A stretch of DNA of 64,000 nucleotides from Puccinia triticina (lineage: Eukaryota; Basidiomycota; Pucciniomycetes; Pucciniales; Pucciniaceae), in the NCBI RefSeq assembly GCF_026914185.1, contig NC_070566.1, forward strand, positions 434,001-498,000, given 5' to 3'. The notes beneath the pieces were generated by a model. That model saw nothing but the letters and a program-made list of their open reading frames with translations. It was not told where the DNA came from and made no database searches. The position numbers were made by a program, and so were the translations under genes. Below, one piece after another: positions 34,651-46,003 of the stretch. Numbering within the stretch: the first letter of the stretch is position 1; each line of letters begins with the position of its first letter.

Positions 34651-34778
34651 GTGCCACCTCAATCAATGCAATTTTGAGTTTTCTGTTAGTCTGCTACCAT
34701 GATGTATAACCACAGTATGGCGGGCTTTCAGATTGACCCATGAGCACTACCAACCAATCACCCAGCTGGCAGCCACAA

Positions 34779-34863
34779 GTGTCTGTAGCCTAGTTGGTAA
34801 AGGAAGCACTCTAGTATTCTTCTCAGCATAATTGAGGTTGTAAGTTTGACTCTTACCAGAAAC
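34779..34863 (+). ncRNA. tRNA-like element (SINE head or tRNA pseudogene)
   Basis: An 85-nt stretch has a good A box (TAGCCTAGTTGG), a perfect T-arm (GTAAG-TTTGACT-CTTAC, containing the B box) and acceptor strands GTGTCTG/CAGAAAC pairing at 6 of 7 positions. The length suggests a class II (long variable arm) tRNA, but no clean anticodon stem was found. Flanking sequence is non-coding. Confidence 0.5.
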
Positions 34864-37791
34864 ATCTTCATTTTACAGTCTTGAAATGCAACTCCTACCC
34901 CATTGTAAGCAAGCAGACTCTACAGAAACTCTCAGGATCAACAGGAACCTTGCCCACAAATTGGGGCTTTTCTCAGACATTGTCTTGCAAAATCTTAGCC
35001 ATACGCTGTGGTGCTCCATTGGCGTAACAATGCCAAAAGCACATTGCAGAGGTATTGGGACAGCATAGATGCAGCTATCATTCAATATAAGAGGAGGAAG
35101 TTATATATAACACAAGCAGTGTATGAGTACATGGGAGGGATGGAGTCATTACAGAGGAGGGAGGACGGATGGGGTTATCACGGATGGAATGGCAGACTAG
35201 GATTATGTAGGATGGATGGAATGGAGGACCATGACTAGGTAGGACAGCAGGGAGGCGAAGGGATGTTATCAATAGAAGAGTTGGAAGGTATTGGGAGCAC
35301 ATGTCTATCAATAGAAGAGGTGGAAGGTATTGGAAGCACATGTCTCAACCAGGAATGGAAGGGAGGATGTTGTGGTGTATCAATTAAGGCAGTTTTATAA
35401 TGGTATATTACTTGTATAAGGGTATATTATCTTTATAAGGGTGGTATATTAGTTTATAAGGGTCTAGGGTTCAGTATGATGGGATATGGATGGAAGTATT
35501 AATTAGGTGAGGAGGAAGAAGGAAGGAAGGAGCAAGGTGGGAGGAGAGGCTTTGACCCCCAATATTCTGGATGGAAGAAGGCAAAAGCTGGACATGCAGG
35601 CATATGCACCAGGGAAGAAAGTGTGGCACCCTCTAGAGAGTGCCAAACCGTGACTTTCATCTACAACACTGGGCAATGTCAGCCGTAGCAGCATGTACAA
35701 CTCATGCATGTGTCAATGTTGATGTAGTGTTGGGTGCAAGCCAATTGTGACTGCCTGACTGCCTAATTGTATGCTCAAGTTTAACATAGCTGTATCACCC
35801 TGGCAGACCAGTGCAGCTCAGAAAGCTGCAGATTTTGAATTGACAGAGAGTTTTGAGCTTTGGGATGCACATCTTGTTCATCACATTCCTTATGTCAACC
35901 AACTCGTACAATATACAATCTTCTAGTACTTATTGGCTGTTGGAACCAGCAGGGCTGGTTGCAGAAGTTGCCAAAACTCAAAATCACTTTGCAAACTTGC
36001 TGACAGACTTATGATAATATTCAGGATTGATTTCTGCCAGGTGAGGTTGAAGTGCCCAGTGGCAAGTAAATCCAGCCATCCGTGGGTTTGGCCACACATT
36101 TAGCGCAACCAACTGCCATTTGCTCAGTCTCTACTCCGCAAATGATGATGGTGAAAGTTCATCATATTAGGAGGTGAATATTCCACCACCAATGACTGGT
36201 GATGTGCCATGCTTCACCTTTAGTTTTGAAGGATGTCAGAGGGGGTTTTCACGGGGACCAGGAAGTGCCATGGATGTTTTCCTGTTGGGTGAAACACCAT
36301 AATTTCTACCATATCAATTCTCACTTGAGAAGTGGGGTTTGGGACTAGGCATGAACACCCCTGTGCCACTTGTGTGGCTTATGTCTGGTGGTATTCTGAG
36401 GGCCTAAGATGGCAATATGGTAGCTGAAAAAATTGCTCCCCCACATTTGGCCACATTGAAAGTGTCAGTCATCAGGTCTACTACATTGTTGAAGGATTTC
36501 ATACACATCAGACCTAGGGACACTGGCAGTTGTTTGGCAACATGGAATCCCAACAAATGAATTCCCACACCCAAATGAAACCTCAAATCTCCTTTCCCGG
36601 CCTGTGTTGTGCGTTTTGTTGAGCATTTTGCATGCAATTCCCATTGCTGAAGTGAGAGTCTGATTTTTTGCCGTTGTAGCTTAAATCCTGCTGTGATTTA
36701 ATCCTGGTTGGATAATTGAATGACAGACACCGCTCTCTCCACTGGAACAGGGCACACTGGCCCAGAAGAAAACAAACTGGGCAGAGGATGTAGCACATTA
36801 ACTCTGACAGTGTTATGGGGAAGCATTGTGGCACTCACAGGCACTTGGTATTGCTGTCCACATTACAGATGGGAAAAAAGGGGGTATTCCATGTCTCCAC
36901 TGGCTAATGTTACAAGGAGAGTGAAGTTTCTTCATGCCCACCGGTGCCAGCAAGTGCATGTGATCCTGTTTCAATTTCTGTAGTGTTGAATCAGTATCCC
37001 AAGCATTCATTCTCAAGCACCCCTCCCTGAGCTTGGTCCAGTGAAGCCATGATCTCACACTCGTGCAATGCACATTGCTGCCTCGCCATCATCTAGCAGC
37101 CTCTGCCCCAAAGTGTGGAGTCATGCTGGATCTGTCTGTCCCTAGATTCAGGTAAACTGCCACAAGATGGCAGCATCATTTCAGAGAAGAAGTCAATTGC
37201 ATTTTACATGAGAAGCTTTGTGCCATGCCCGCCTTGGATGTGTCTTTCTGGTTGACATCCATCAGCCATGCTTTGGATGCTCCTTTCTGGTAGACATCGG
37301 CCATGCAGAAGCGCAAGCAGATCTGCCCGCAGTTCACACAATCATCACAACCACCTACAGAGTGCTTTCTGTCTCAGAGGCAACCAACATCATTAATCTC
37401 ACACATTTTTCCTACTTGGGATAGCCCTCGGTGGCTGCTCCAAGGGACAGTTGCCATCCGTCAATTCAACATGAGTAGCACCCATCAATACTTGTGGGGG
37501 GTATCTGGTGCACTCAATCATAGACCCACCGCTTGCCAGGGGCATTTTGAGCATATTGGGCAAACCGGCTGGCACAGCTTCTAGAGCACTTATATGACAC
37601 AAGCGGATTATGGAAGTCACCGGTGTAGCTATGGATTCTTTGGGGTGAATCACGTTTTCCTAAATGACCATAGACACCAGGCAATTTGAGCCCGTGGCTT
37701 TCACAAAGAGCCCCTCTGCCCCAACTCACCTGATTCTGTGCATCAATAATCGGTGAAGAGCACACTTGCAAGTGGGAGATGGGGTTTGCTC
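34864..37791. other. non-coding, repeat relics
   Basis: A 39-bp unit is duplicated at 35267-35344 (TATCAATAGAAGAG(G/T)TGGAA). Positions 35598-35640 contain an imperfect palindrome around GGCACCCTCTAGAGAGTGCC whose reverse complement recurs at 58857-58898, so this is probably the edge of an LTR in minus orientation. Scattered short frames at 36.4-37.7 kb do not resemble conserved proteins. No gene is called. Confidence 0.5.
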
Positions 37792-37794
37792 TTG

Positions 37795-38764
37795 CACTGC
37801 AAGAAAAACTCTAGAAAATGCTTGCAGTTGAGATGCAGCAAGCTTCAACCAAGCTTCAGCTCAAGCTGGAGTCAAGCACCCAAATTCCGTGCTGGTGCAA
37901 CTTGAGTGTGTACCTTGTTCAGCATCTCAATGTTGAACATGCTGTAGTGCTCATGCAGTAGGCTGAGGCAAATGAGCATCCCCCTGAGCACCCTTTCATT
38001 TTCTTTTATCAAACAATCCAGCACCATTGAATCCAGCCAGAATAACATAAAAAGGGTATGTACACATGAAAGGGATATGTACAGATGAAAGAACTATGTA
38101 TGCATGAAAGGGGAATGTGAGGAGGTGTATTAACACATAAGAGGGATATTTACACATGATGAAAGGGGTATGTATGCATGAAAGGGGTATTTATGCATGA
38201 AAGGGTTATTTATGCATGAAAGGGGTATTTATGCATGAAAGGGGTATTTATGCATGAAAGGGGTTTGTGCAGAAGGGGTATTTGCACATGAAAGGGATAT
38301 GTAAACATCAAAGGGGTATGTAAACCTGAATGATAAAAGGGGTATTAAAAGGGATCTAAAAAACTCAAAGGGGGCATGTAAGCATGAAAGGGTCATGAAC
38401 ACATGATGAAAGGGGTATGTACACATTGTGACAGGGATACATGCACATGAAAGGGATATACACACATGAAAGGGGTATGTGCACATAAAGGGCTATGTAC
38501 ACATTATGAAAGGGGTGAATTCATACAAAAGTGATATATGCACATGAAAGGGGTATGTGTACATGAAAGGGGTATGTGCACATGAAAGGGGAATTTGCAC
38601 AGGTATCAACTCCTGCACTTAGTTTTTTGTACCTTAGACTCACTCTTGCATAAATTAGACAATGTGCATGGAATCAACCAGTGCTTGATTCTTGCATGGG
38701 TCACAGCTTGCCTTGAGCTCTTGCATCTCAACTGCAAGCAGTTTCTAGAGTTTTTCTTGCAGTG
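37795..38764. mobile_element. 970-bp non-autonomous CACTA element
   Basis: The element begins CACTGCAAGAAAAACTCTAG and ends with the inverted copy CTAGAGTTTTTCTTGCAGTG. The homology extends over ~45 bp per end with few mismatches. TTG flanks both ends (37792-37794 and 38765-38767), the 3-bp duplication typical of CACTA elements. Inside, a GAAAGGGGTATGTACACAT minisatellite occupies 38050-38600. No transposase is encoded. Confidence 0.85.
38050..38600 (+). repeat. minisatellite (CATGAAAGGGGTATGTACA)
   Basis: About 25 units of 19-24 bp, consensus around ACATGAAAGGGGTATGT, vary in spacing and in ACACAT/TGCAT junctions. The array forms the body of the CACTA element 37795-38764. Frames on the minus strand reading YPFHVCISLSC-type repeats are by-products. 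Confidence 0.75.
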
Positions 38765-38767
38765 TTG

Positions 38768-39210
38768 ATTGTGGCCCTTCAGAATACAAGACAGTCACGC
38801 CCAGCAGCATGTATGATGTGTCCTACCAGCAAGGGGGATCTTCACTCACAGGTGGATCAGATATGGTTCTCACAAACTGTGCATCTGGGTGGTCACCCTG
38901 GACTTTGGATTTTTAGTTTTGGCCAGGTAACATCAAGTTCAACCTGTGGCATTGTGTCTTTCATGACAATAAGATTCATCAGCGGCTTGGAAGTTGGGTG
39001 TGCTGAACTTTGTACAAGTGGAAGTGAACCACAAAGTGACCGCCTATAACCAAGCTGTTATGAGCTCATTTGAGTTGAATGACAGCCAATGGCCATAGGA
39101 AGGTTTGTCACACACAGTTGCATCGCGGATTTTTTTTGAGGTTTAAGTAGAACATGGGTTACAGAGAAAGCCAGCCACAGGATCACCACAAATCAAGGGA
39201 GATCAATGGA
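38768..39210. other. spacer, nothing recognised
   Basis: The sequence between the CACTA element and the first 38-bp palindrome shows no coding frame with recognisable features and no repeats. Confidence 0.4.
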
Positions 39211-39248
39211 TGTCCACCCTGATGGACGGCCGTACGTTAAGGTGGACA
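39211..39248. repeat. 38-bp interrupted palindrome, copy 1
   Basis: Arms TGTCCACC and GGTGGACA surround a CGGCCG-centred core. The length is exactly 38 bp, as in the other five copies. The inner arm is more diverged than in other copies (GATGGA against TACGTT). Confidence 0.85.
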
Positions 39249-41085
39249 TACTTGTCCAACCAGATCTGCGGTTCTTGGGCCCGACTGCAAGTGCCCGCAA
39301 GACCCAGTCGTGACGTTGGTTCAAGCCTTGTGTTGAATGATGAAAGGGAAGAAGGAAAGTGCGTGTGCACAGCAATTTATGACCAGACAAATCAAGGTAA
39401 ATAATGGGAAACAAGTGTGGGCAAGGCTTTGAGAAGGAGGAAAACATCTTCACTGAAAGGGGAGTGGAGAATGCCAGACTGCCGCAGTGATGTGACTGCA
39501 TTTAATTAAGGCAAACATGGTTCTGAATTACGTAGACCCCGGCCCCGAAATGTGCCTATTGTGAGGCAGGTCTCCCTTTGTTGGGGGATCAAAGGCGCGA
39601 CTGGCATGAATAGCCGGCATGAGGCTATGTTCTCTTTCGGTGGAAGTGTTGCTGCACCCATCCTGATTCCATTTAAGCTCGACTTTTGCAGAGATCGCGT
39701 CTGAAGTTAGCCCCACTGCCATCCATCTACACGCCTCCCAAAAATGATTGAGGTGGCCGGTAACATTCACCTTTCTAATACCAATCCAACCCACATCCGC
39801 CAAGTAGGAGAGGCAATTCACATTATCACTTGCATCAAGTCCTATCAGATCTCTCGAGAAATTCAAATGTCGCCCTACCAAGAGTACACAGTAGTTTTAA
39901 AATCTTCACATTCAGCGGTCCCCGCGATCCTATACGACTTCTGCACCCAAGTCTTTTTCTCTGGTCAACTTGTCGTTTACCCCAGTCCAAGTCTCCCGGT
40001 CATTTGTGTCGAGCGTGGAGCTTGGCAGGTTCATTGAGGGCACTTTCCCTTTGCTCAGGAATTCGAGAACACTCAGGCCTTTGGTTCAGTCTATGTTGCA
40101 AAGGTACACATGAACCGTTTTGCCGGTTGCGTGGGGTGGATTGAAGTTGTGGATCAAGAAATGAACTTAGTCAGTCTCTTCCCGTTACAACTGACCATCA
40201 TATGTGTTAGAGTGGTTAATTGGAGTGTTGAGGATGCATGATGTAGTCTAAGCTTGGTTGCATAAAGCTTTCGGCAACCCATGGCCAAGCGCACGAGTGC
40301 TTTCAGACGCTTCAACGTGGAGATCGCGTTAGGTTTGGAGGCGTGGCAGCAGAAGTTTCAAGTTCTGGAGGCGAGTTGCTTGTGTTGGGTGTCAGTAATT
40401 TCTTCCAAGTGATGTTCTGTATGAGGTTTCGAACTGAATGAGTATCCCGCAGGTTGAGTATGCTTCAAGGCTCCCAAGATTTGAGAAGACCACGTACAAT
40501 CTGAGACAAAATCCAAAAACCCGCTTTGATCTCCGAGTAAAAGATTGGAAGGCACCTGCAAACATCAGACAAAAGCCGCGCAAGAGGGGCCATCGCAAGA
40601 ATTTTTAACTGTTCTTAGTCCCATCATTTTCATGTTCCAAGCTTGTGCAATGTTGTAATCATGCTGAATATGATCTGCAGAGCCTACTTTGAGGTGCCAA
40701 TTATGTGTCCGGAGTTGCCAGTTTGGTGGATCATTCGTCCAAGTCATGGTCTTGGCAAGCAAGCGGCTGGCTTGCCAGGACCACTGCACGTTCTGGATCC
40801 GGCTTGCACATCTAAGATGTAACACTGAGGGTGCTGCAACTGGGGCGGCTACTCTGCCTCAGGCCCATTGACCCACAGCAACAGCGCACAATAGCTTGTT
40901 TGCTCTGAGGAGTTGTGCACGAATTCATCAAGATTGGTAGTTGAGGAATGTTAATTTACAATTGATAAAATCCACGGGAGGGACAGTGCATTGAAGCTAG
41001 CTCCCAAATACCTCTCTCAGGCGTACAAAGATTTGGAATCACACATAATCAAACTTTGGGTATGTATGTAGGAAACACTGGTCCT
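39249..41085. other. spacer with a decayed coding fragment
   Basis: Within 39744-40037 (plus strand) an open frame reads like a protein (FCTQVFFSGQLVVYPSPSLP, then VICVERGAWQ). It lacks a clear start and is probably a fragment of a repeated rust gene. The remainder has no convincing gene. Confidence 0.35.
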
Positions 41086-42631
41086 TTAGCACTCCTCAAT
41101 TTCTCCTGATGTGTGCGGCAGGAGGAAAGATGAGGTAGGATTGAAGGTCTTCCAATGGTTCAGAAAGTCATTGGTGATGGCCTGGGCCAGCTCCATCCTG
41201 GTTGGCACTTGCACACTCGCAAGAGAGCAGATCTGTCCAGATGACTGAAAGACAGGGCTAAATATCCGTACAAGGTATGCCGAGAGGTTCTTCCAAATAG
41301 GCTCGTTGGGAGGGTGTGGGATCTTGGAGTTTGCCGTGATAATTGCCATTGCTTGGATCATTGACATGCATCCAGAAACTCCTGCCGTCCGATGGTCCCT
41401 CGAGGTGATGAACAGGCCACAAACTCCACCAAGAACAAAGTAGACAAGAGGCTGAAAGTTCTGCTTTCTTTGGTATCGTTGGAGGTTTTGAGAAGCTTCC
41501 TCAAAAGTGTTGGCCAACTCCGCAGGATTTTTCTCGACCTGGCAAACGGATGAGTTGTCTGACGGGGCGCGATTGGCACGGGTTTTTGCCTTCTTCTTTG
41601 CTTCAGTCATAGGAGCGTCGCTGAGATGGTGTGTTTGGAAGATGATGTAGGCCATCAAAACATCAAGAATGATCTTGCGGAATTCGTGTAAAACATCCAC
41701 CGAGTGGAAACGCTTGGGGGGTTGGGAGGAGGATTCATTAGCTTGTGGCGGAGGGTCGAAGCTGGATGTTGAATTTTTCACGGTGTCAAGATAGGAGAGA
41801 GCTTCAACACCTCGATTGATGTGATCGGTGTGGTAGACGGAAAAGTGAAAAATCAAAATTTTTTTCGTATACATATATTTACTTACAATACGCCTCAAGA
41901 TACCATCAAACAGACCTCAGAAATGGATTCTACGGCCAATTTTACCCCTAGTCACCACTGAAAGCATCACCTGAACCCCGCTGGATTGGAACCTACACTT
42001 CTTTGGACACTGGACACCCATCACACGTTCAACATACCCAGTCACCAGCCTGTCACCAGCCTCAATTCAAGGATCACAGCATTATGCTTATACAAATCAC
42101 AGGATACAAACATACATCTCCCCATCAGACTGCAGTCATTACATATTATCAAGTACTCTTCTATTTCCATATTATGATGTCATCACACACTGACTCTGCA
42201 GCCTCAGACTTCATTTATGCACCCCCTGCATCCACCTGTCAACTCATGCAGTCTACTGTCACTTTACGCAGCCTTCATGTGGCCCTACTGCATTCTTATG
42301 ACATCATTTATGTACCCCTGACACATTATGACATCATTTGTATCTACTCCCACCAGCTAAAATCCCTCACACTGTTGTCTAGATTAGTCAAAACCCTAAC
42401 CCACAAGCCCTCTGGGGCTCCACTTTTGTCTATATAAGGAGCTCCCTCCTCCCCAGTTGTCAGCTCCTCAGTTCATTACTCACCAATCACAGTCACCCCA
42501 ACATTTACAGTTCAGCCTTATATATATACTTAAACAACCTACATAACAACCCTTACATTAACAATAACAACAATTTATTCAGTGTCATCAACAAGCTCAT
42601 CTTGAACCAACCAACCCTATCACTTCATTAA

Positions 42632-42663
<32 letters not shown>

Positions 42664-44509
42664 ATCTGATAGTAAAGAAGGGCAGAGTTTGCACCTCCAT
42701 CATCCCCTTCTACATTCAGCAAAAGGTTCTCAGGAACACTTTTGAGTCTTACATCGGTCTTGCATGTGGAATTGACTTGAGCTGGCTTGAGAATGTTGTC
42801 AGCCATTAGCTCTACAGAAGCTGTGATGAGCCTGGCCCACTCGGTGTGGACATGTTGAGGGGGGTTCAGTAACCTAAACAAGAACCGAACAAGAGTGGAC
42901 TCGGGATGTTGAGTCTTGGCACCGGTTGGGATGAACGTTCCGGGTCTTAGCTTGTTGTCCTTGTTTGCAAAGCTGGTGAGAAGCTGGAAATCGACTAGAT
43001 CTGGGCAATACCATTGCTCGTGGTCTGAGTGCGATAGGAATCGGTCGGCTGAGAGCAAACACAAAATATTGTCTCAGTTCTTTCACACCAGAACAACTGA
43101 CATCGATGATAGAAAGAGAGTCTCACCTAGGGACGTGATAGTGTGCATCCAAGCGGCGTATGAGCAAGATGTTCGATGGAAATCAAATGTAGGAGGCCCT
43201 GGAGGTGAATTTTGGGCTGCCCTTGCACAGTGTTGAAGCAGGGAGGTGAGGGACGTCCAGGTGGTCTGATATTTTGACCAGTTTGGTTTGGTGCCATCTA
43301 CATGTTGATGAATGCTGACCACCTCTCTGCGAATTGTGTCGGATTTGATAATTGTTAGTAGAGGAGAGCTTGGGATGGGATTGGGCCCTCTTGTGTCTGA
43401 GGGGGTTGGGTTAGCCATGCTGGATGTTGTTTGACCGGGATCTGGGGGAGGAGTGCTTTGGTCTGGAGTCTCGGGATTGAACAGAGGTGTTTCATTGGGT
43501 CCATCGGAATCCTCGCCTCCATGGGCGGTATGCACGTTTGAACAATGAGAGTCTGTTGGTGGTGGCAGAGAAGGGTCTGTGGGCATCAAGTCGGTAGGCG
43601 CTGCACGATTGGAAGGACCGGACCTGGCGCAGTCGGCGGATGAGGGATCAGCGGGTGGTGAACTCCAGCTTTCGAATTGTCGGGTTGTGCCGGTGTCTGC
43701 CTGGGGCCCCGTTGGTGCGTCAAGACGATTACGGGACAGGGCGGTTGTGGAGTCAGTCGCCTGGCTGCCAGCAGTGGGCCCTGGGGCAGGAGGTTTGCTT
43801 TGGCCTTCACCAAGGGTTTTGTTGGATGAGGATGCGGGCTTGTTGAGGAGATCAACGGGCTTTTGGCCTGAGGGCTTCTTTGGACGTTTGCAAGTGCGGA
43901 GTTTGCGAGGTGCCGAGTGCTTGGATGTCTTAGAGCTGATGGTGGCCAAGTGGGTGATTTTGATGTCCTCCTCAGCCGGAAGCGCCCCATCTGCTTCCCA
44001 CTCTTCTCGAGCCCGCCAGAGCGTCAGTTTTGCGTGGATAGTGTTTGTGGCAGGATGATTGGTTCACGGAACAGGCTTACTTCGTTTGCAGGCTGTGATA
44101 GACAAGGCTAGCTTTTTGGCAACCCGTTTGCAACTTCGAGGGAGTTTGAGAGCGAGGATTTCTTCGGCTGATCGGGTGGCTGCTTCGATGGATCGTCCGA
44201 ACTCTTCTGCACTGATCTCCTGTATCTCAGTAGGAAGGATCGCCTTTTTAGGTTGTAATAATCCCGGAGCGACTGACGACGGGCTCTGGAGTGCAAACTG
44301 TGCAAAAGATGGTGCAGTCAGTAGTGGCCTCCGCGAGGTGTTCTGTTTGAGTTCCTGTTGGGCTTTGGCAATGGTAGTGTGTCAGCTTGAGCTCAGGGCA
44401 CTAGGCGCAGATTTTGCCGGTTCGTACTAGGAGGAGGAGTACCATCCGATGAATTAGAAGATTCTTCTGAAGACTCAGACTGACTGAAATCGGTACTGGG
44501 AGGTTGCAT
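41086..44509 (-). pseudogene. unknown gene X, split by a solo LTR
   Basis: The family is unrecognised. It probably starts at the ATG at 44509-44507 (MQPPSTDFSQSESSEESS), followed by spliced segments including PSSVAPGLLQPKKAILPTEI and FGRSIEAATRSAEEILALKL. A Pro/Ser/Thr-rich middle (about 43980-43340) leads to SIHQHVDGTKPNWSKYQTTW. The intron 43125-43049 joins in phase (ITSL-ADRF). The last exon (43048-41086) is interrupted by the LTR 41829-42753. Removing the LTR plus one duplicated TCGG restores NSTCKTD-HINRGVEALSYLD without a stop. The C-terminal part has FQPLVYFVLGGVCGLFI and IPHPPNEPIWKNLSAYLV and ends GEIEEC. Exon borders between 44480 and 43990 are not resolved. It sits beside gene Y and the transposase and may be an accessory gene of the same element. 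Confidence 0.55.
41829..42753 (+). mobile_element. solo LTR, 925 bp
   Basis: The LTR begins TGTGGTAGACGG and ends GAGTCTTACA (TG...CA). TCGG flanks both sides (41825-41828 and 42754-42757); the duplication is 4-5 bp because neighbouring bases are ambiguous. A TATA-like CTATATAAGGAGC lies near 42432, and the last ~140 bp match the LTR ends at 133-278 and 3553-3699. No internal retrotransposon sequence remains, so LTR-LTR recombination is the likely origin. Confidence 0.85.
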
Positions 44510-45056
44510 CTTTTGGTTGGCGTTTGACTTCTGTTGATGGGAAGGGAGGAGGAGGATTGAAATCACAGAGGGTTGGCCGGATTGAGTGGAGGGTGGGACA
44601 AACGAATAGGAGCTGAAATCGGTGGGCTTTTACACCCCAACTGAAAAGAAACACAGCCTTTGCGAAGTCGTGTCCACCCAGCCTTTGTATTCATGCTGTG
44701 AACATCTCCCTTGTTCAAACCTGCCAGCTTGCTTGGCTGCTCAGCGCAACAATGCAGCTGCCTTATTTGGGACAAAATGATGACATAATGTGCTCATGTG
44801 GGCAGTTTAAGATTCTTATTTTCAAGCATTGGTGATGAAATCTTGCTCACTGAAGAGTCAAGACTCATGCCTGTAGATGTCAGCCGTATCTGAGACGCAA
44901 CTTTGTGAATGGCAGAAAGCTGAGGTCACTCTTGTGTTTGCCCGTCAGCAGACATGTGTCTGCTCGTGAGCAAACACAAGAGTGGTTCCTCACTCATCGG
45001 TGTGGAGGCGTTAAGATGCGCTGCGTACCGACTTGGTAATCGTATATGCCTGTCCA

Positions 45057-45094
45057 TGTCCACCGCAACGGACGGCCGTACGTTGTGGTGGACA
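45057..45094. repeat. 38-bp interrupted palindrome, copy 2
   Basis: TGTCCACC and GGTGGACA arms flank inner arms around a CGGCCG core with TACGTT on the right. It is exactly 38 bp. Confidence 0.85.
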
Positions 45095-45339
45095 CTGATT
45101 TTGAAGGTGAATCTTGACTTGGTGGGGATTTGGTCCAAGCCTAATCATCCCTGAGTCCAACCGGAACAGCCGGGATACGACCAAGTTTGAGGACGCATCA
45201 GCACTGCCACGTCCCAGAGATCTCACTACCAAGAAGTTCAGCTGATGTAGACTTGGCGTGGTCTACCTCCAGCACATGACTGATTCCCTTTCTGGTCCCA
45301 CACAATGAGTACAGTCCACTGCGTGTCAGTGCCTGAAGT

Positions 45340-45377
45340 TGTCCACCGTAACGTTCGGCCGTACGTTAGGGTGGACA
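45340..45377. repeat. 38-bp interrupted palindrome, copy 3
   Basis: The same 8-bp outer arms are present, with AACGTT on the left and TACGTT on the right of CGGCCG. It is exactly 38 bp. Confidence 0.85.
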
Positions 45378-45642
45378 CCCAATGCCTCACAGTGTCTGCA
45401 CTGTGCACGAGTGACCAAATGTTTTAAGCAACGGTGCACCCTTCATGACACTTACATAGATTGTTCACCGAGGTGGGGGGGCCGAGGTGTTTGTGCTGTA
45501 GGTGCGTGCGTGAGTATCTGTGGCTGTGCGTCACAGTCACTTCAACTCGGACACAGACATCACGGGTTGGGCTTTGAGGAAGAGCCTCATGACAATTGGG
45601 CTAAAGTGGGCTGCGGCGCGAATTTGGGGGCTCCTTACACAC

Positions 45643-45680
45643 TGTCCACCGCAACGTACGGCCGAACGTTACGGTGGACA
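45643..45680. repeat. 38-bp interrupted palindrome, copy 4
   Basis: The same outer arms are present, with AACGTA left and AACGTT right of CGGCCG. It is exactly 38 bp. Confidence 0.85.
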
Positions 45681-46003
45681 ACCATTTTCATGGTTCTCCC
45701 CGTCACACCCATCTGAGCTTTTGCATCACTCTCATTTGTGCTCTGGGCCTCCACATGGCATCAACAAGTGAGCCCCAGATGTGAATCATCACAACTCGCA
45801 CTCAGTCTCATGGACATCGGTCTACTGCAACGGTGCACAAGCTTTGCAGCGCGGTGAATCCAGATTAATCCCACCAATCCCTCACTCTTCAGCGGGTCGA
45901 GGATGAATAATTCATTACTGATAACACATTTTGAAAACGGTAGAACCCACCCCGTGGATGTATCTTGAGATTTTGAGACGCGGAAGAAGGGAGGAAGGGC
46001 GCC

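Larger units (their letters stand above)
44510..46003. other. spacer between genes X and Y with three palindromes
   Basis: This 1.5-kb region carries the 38-bp palindromes at 45057, 45340 and 45643, spaced 283 and 303 bp apart. No coding frame is convincing. It may include the promoter of gene X and the 3' region of gene Y, both on the minus strand. Confidence 0.5.

Noticed and set aside
38229..38486. Minus-strand frame reading YPFHVCISLSC-type repeats
   Set aside because: It is a by-product of the minisatellite inside the CACTA element.
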